A DNA stretch of 64,000 bases from Gimesia aquarii (GTDB lineage: Bacteria > Planctomycetota > Planctomycetia > Planctomycetales > Planctomycetaceae): contig NZ_CP037422.1 in NCBI RefSeq assembly GCF_007748175.1, positions 1,094,528 through 1,158,527 on the forward strand. The letters run 5' to 3'. Shown here one piece after another: positions 62,736 to 64,000 of this stretch. Both the position numbers and the translations under genes were made by a program. Below the pieces are notes generated by a model. The model was not told where the DNA came from. It was given only the letters and a program-made list of their open reading frames with translations, and searched no databases. Each line of letters begins with the position of its first letter. The first letter of the stretch is position 1.

Positions 62736-63122
62736 CTACTGCTCTTCATAATTTGAGATCTCAATCAGATTCCCATCAGGATCACGAAAGTAAGCCGAGA
62801 CAATTTTCCCGACCGCGCCGGTACGTATCACAGGACCTTCAATAATATCCACATCCAGGCTTTGCACATGCTTGATGGCATCTTCAACAGGGGTATTGAT
62901 GATAAAGCAGAGATCAGCACTCCCTTCCTTTACATTTCCGGCTTTGGGTTCGAATTCATTACCTAGCTCGTGCAGGTTGATTTTCTGATTGCCAAATGTC
63001 AGCGCAAATCGTCCATCCCCAAACGAGATTTTTTGCATTCCCATCACTGATTCATAAAATTGAATTGTGGCTTCGATATCTTTGACGGTTAAAACCAGAT
63101 GGTCCAGATGATCAACTTCCAT
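62736..63122 (-). CDS. VOC family protein (glyoxalase/dioxygenase-like)
   Basis: A 128-residue single-domain VOC protein. The fold is clear from HLDHLVLTVKDIEATIQFYE, QKINLHELG and DPDGNLIEISNYEE, with His/Glu residues (H6 or H9, H51, E124) in the usual metal-binding places, two per half. Family members include glyoxalase I, bleomycin-resistance proteins and extradiol dioxygenases. The substrate here is unknown. Separated by 30 bp from the GNAT gene on the same strand, so probably co-transcribed. Confidence 0.9.
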   Translation of the reverse strand: MEVDHLDHLVLTVKDIEATIQFYESVMGMQKISFGDGRFALTFGNQKINLHELGNEFEPKAGNVKEGSADLCFIINTPVEDAIKHVQSLDVDIIEGPVIRTGAVGKIVSAYFRDPDGNLIEISNYEEQ

Positions 63123-63152
63123 GACGTCTCCCGCTTTGTAATGGGTAGTAAC

Positions 63153-63899
63153 TCAGTTAACAATTTTATGACATATCCATACATTGGGTTCGATATAGAG
63201 TCCCTGCCCTTTTTCCAGATCAATGGATACCGGATTGAGTGCTCCCGGAATGATGAAGGACCCCGAGCCGGGAAAATCCATATTTGTCCATGCTTTCCAT
63301 TCGGAAATTGTTCCTGAAATTGTCATAGACTGAGGACATGGTTTAATGATTTCTCCCCCCGCTTTCGCGTGCACTCTCAGCCAATTATCAAATGGTAAAT
63401 AGTTTTCATTTTGCCATTGAATATAATTTTCCATCTGTATGAGTGGATAATGATGTTTGTCGCTAGGCCGAACCGCAATGATTAAATTGTTGAATTCTTT
63501 TTTGCGTGCCAAGTTCGCCATTTCTTTTACAGCGAGGGCGCTCAAGCCTTTCCCCTGATGATTTTTATTGACAACAATCTGTACTCCCATCAAGAGATTT
63601 GGCTTGATCCCCTTCTGATGGGTGGCAATCGAATTCCTGACACCCCAGTCCCATCCTCCATCGGGAAGCTCATGCATACTCTTATCAAAGTGAATTGGAA
63701 CAGTATTTATGACCGCAAGGATATCATCTCTCTCCATCATTAATAATTGATAATCTTTAAACGCTTCGATAAATTGCATCCAATAAGCGTCTGCTACAGG
63801 ACTATGCAACATGAATTCAGGCCAGACTTCACTACAGACTTTATCCTGTCTTTCAAATAAATCATACCGTTCTGCTAATGAAACAATTTTATAGTTCAT
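63153..63899 (-). CDS. GNAT-superfamily acetyltransferase-like protein
   Basis: A 248-residue protein with a GNAT-like core: GVQIVVNKNHQGKGLSALAV (Q-x-x-G-K-G-x-S, the acetyl-CoA pyrophosphate loop, residues about 104-123) followed by helix VKEMANLARKKEFNNLIIAV. Parts on both sides (YWMQFIEAFKDYQLLMMERD; NYLPFDNWLRVHAKAGGEII) are not recognised, and the length is greater than a simple GNAT domain. An N- or O-acetyltransferase of unknown substrate is the best reading. It is upstream of the VOC gene on the same strand. Confidence 0.75.
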   Translation of the reverse strand: MNYKIVSLAERYDLFERQDKVCSEVWPEFMLHSPVADAYWMQFIEAFKDYQLLMMERDDILAVINTVPIHFDKSMHELPDGGWDWGVRNSIATHQKGIKPNLLMGVQIVVNKNHQGKGLSALAVKEMANLARKKEFNNLIIAVRPSDKHHYPLIQMENYIQWQNENYLPFDNWLRVHAKAGGEIIKPCPQSMTISGTISEWKAWTNMDFPGSGSFIIPGALNPVSIDLEKGQGLYIEPNVWICHKIVN

Positions 63900-64000
63900 A
63901 GGAGGACTGCGTAATTTCTAATGTTTTGATTCTATTTAACAGAACTGACTCTGATTGATTTCCATGAATCTGCACTAATGCAAATGTGACGAAACGAGAG

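Overview
The window looks like chromosome from a moderately AT-rich member of the Planctomycetota, probably near Gimesia. This rests on gene content and is not verified by any search. Marker families are two DUF1559 pseudopilin-like proteins, a Tat-exported DUF1501 protein, a DUF11-repeat surface protein, a Flp-type pilin, a fused membrane/spermidine-synthase-like protein, an ECF sigma factor with a membrane partner, and many N-terminally pilin-like or lipoprotein-like secreted proteins. No rRNA operon, CRISPR array, insertion sequence or intact prophage is visible. One tRNA (Gln, TTG) is present.

Layout. 0-6 kb (minus strand): an accessory block with a His-rich lipoprotein, a DUF1559 protein, a two-domain metal-type permease, a second lipoprotein, a prepilin-peptidase-like protein whose catalytic aspartates appear replaced, and a small membrane protein. 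6.5-8.7 kb: a DUF4269 protein, a 340-bp nested inverted-repeat element, and an orphan terminase-small-subunit-like protein beside a GC-rich stretch without a convincing gene. 8.7-16 kb: DUF1501, folK, a Flp pilin, infA, rnhA-recG and an LptF/LptG permease. 16-21 kb: DksA/TraR zinc-finger protein, HtrA-like protease and DUF11 protein. 21-31 kb (plus strand): lipB-like, lipA, a lipoyl-like single domain, holB, ricT, a Minf_1886 protein, hppA, rsfS and argS. 31-40 kb (minus strand): tRNA-Gln, a TPR protein with two RNA polymerase alpha-CTD copies, rsmB, aroA, an epimerase, prs, a short glmU and an outer-membrane-like protein. 41-47 kb: gpsA, a PQQ-propeller protein and the sigma/FecR-like pair. 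48-54 kb (minus strand): a Cus/Czc-type metal efflux operon. 54-64 kb: a D-hydroxyacid dehydrogenase, a coiled-coil protein, the fused spermidine-synthase-like protein, DUF1559 plus a lipoprotein, a VOC protein and a GNAT protein.

How the genes fit together. Housekeeping modules (lipoate synthesis, replication clamp loading, translation, shikimate pathway, PRPP and UDP-GlcNAc precursor supply) alternate with envelope and metal-handling accessory modules. The two metal regions are linked by a pair of homologous His-rich lipoproteins (82-603 and 48026-48556).

The most unusual signals are: a TPR protein with duplicated alpha-CTDs; a LipB-like protein lacking the expected Lys/Cys pair, followed by lipA and a lipoyl-like domain without the lysine; a prepilin peptidase with Asp-to-Asn changes; and an rsfS gene with a good Shine-Dalgarno sequence but no ATG, GTG or TTG start at its proper 5' end. 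Starts were moved from the longest reading frame wherever a ribosome binding site or signal peptide indicated a better one.
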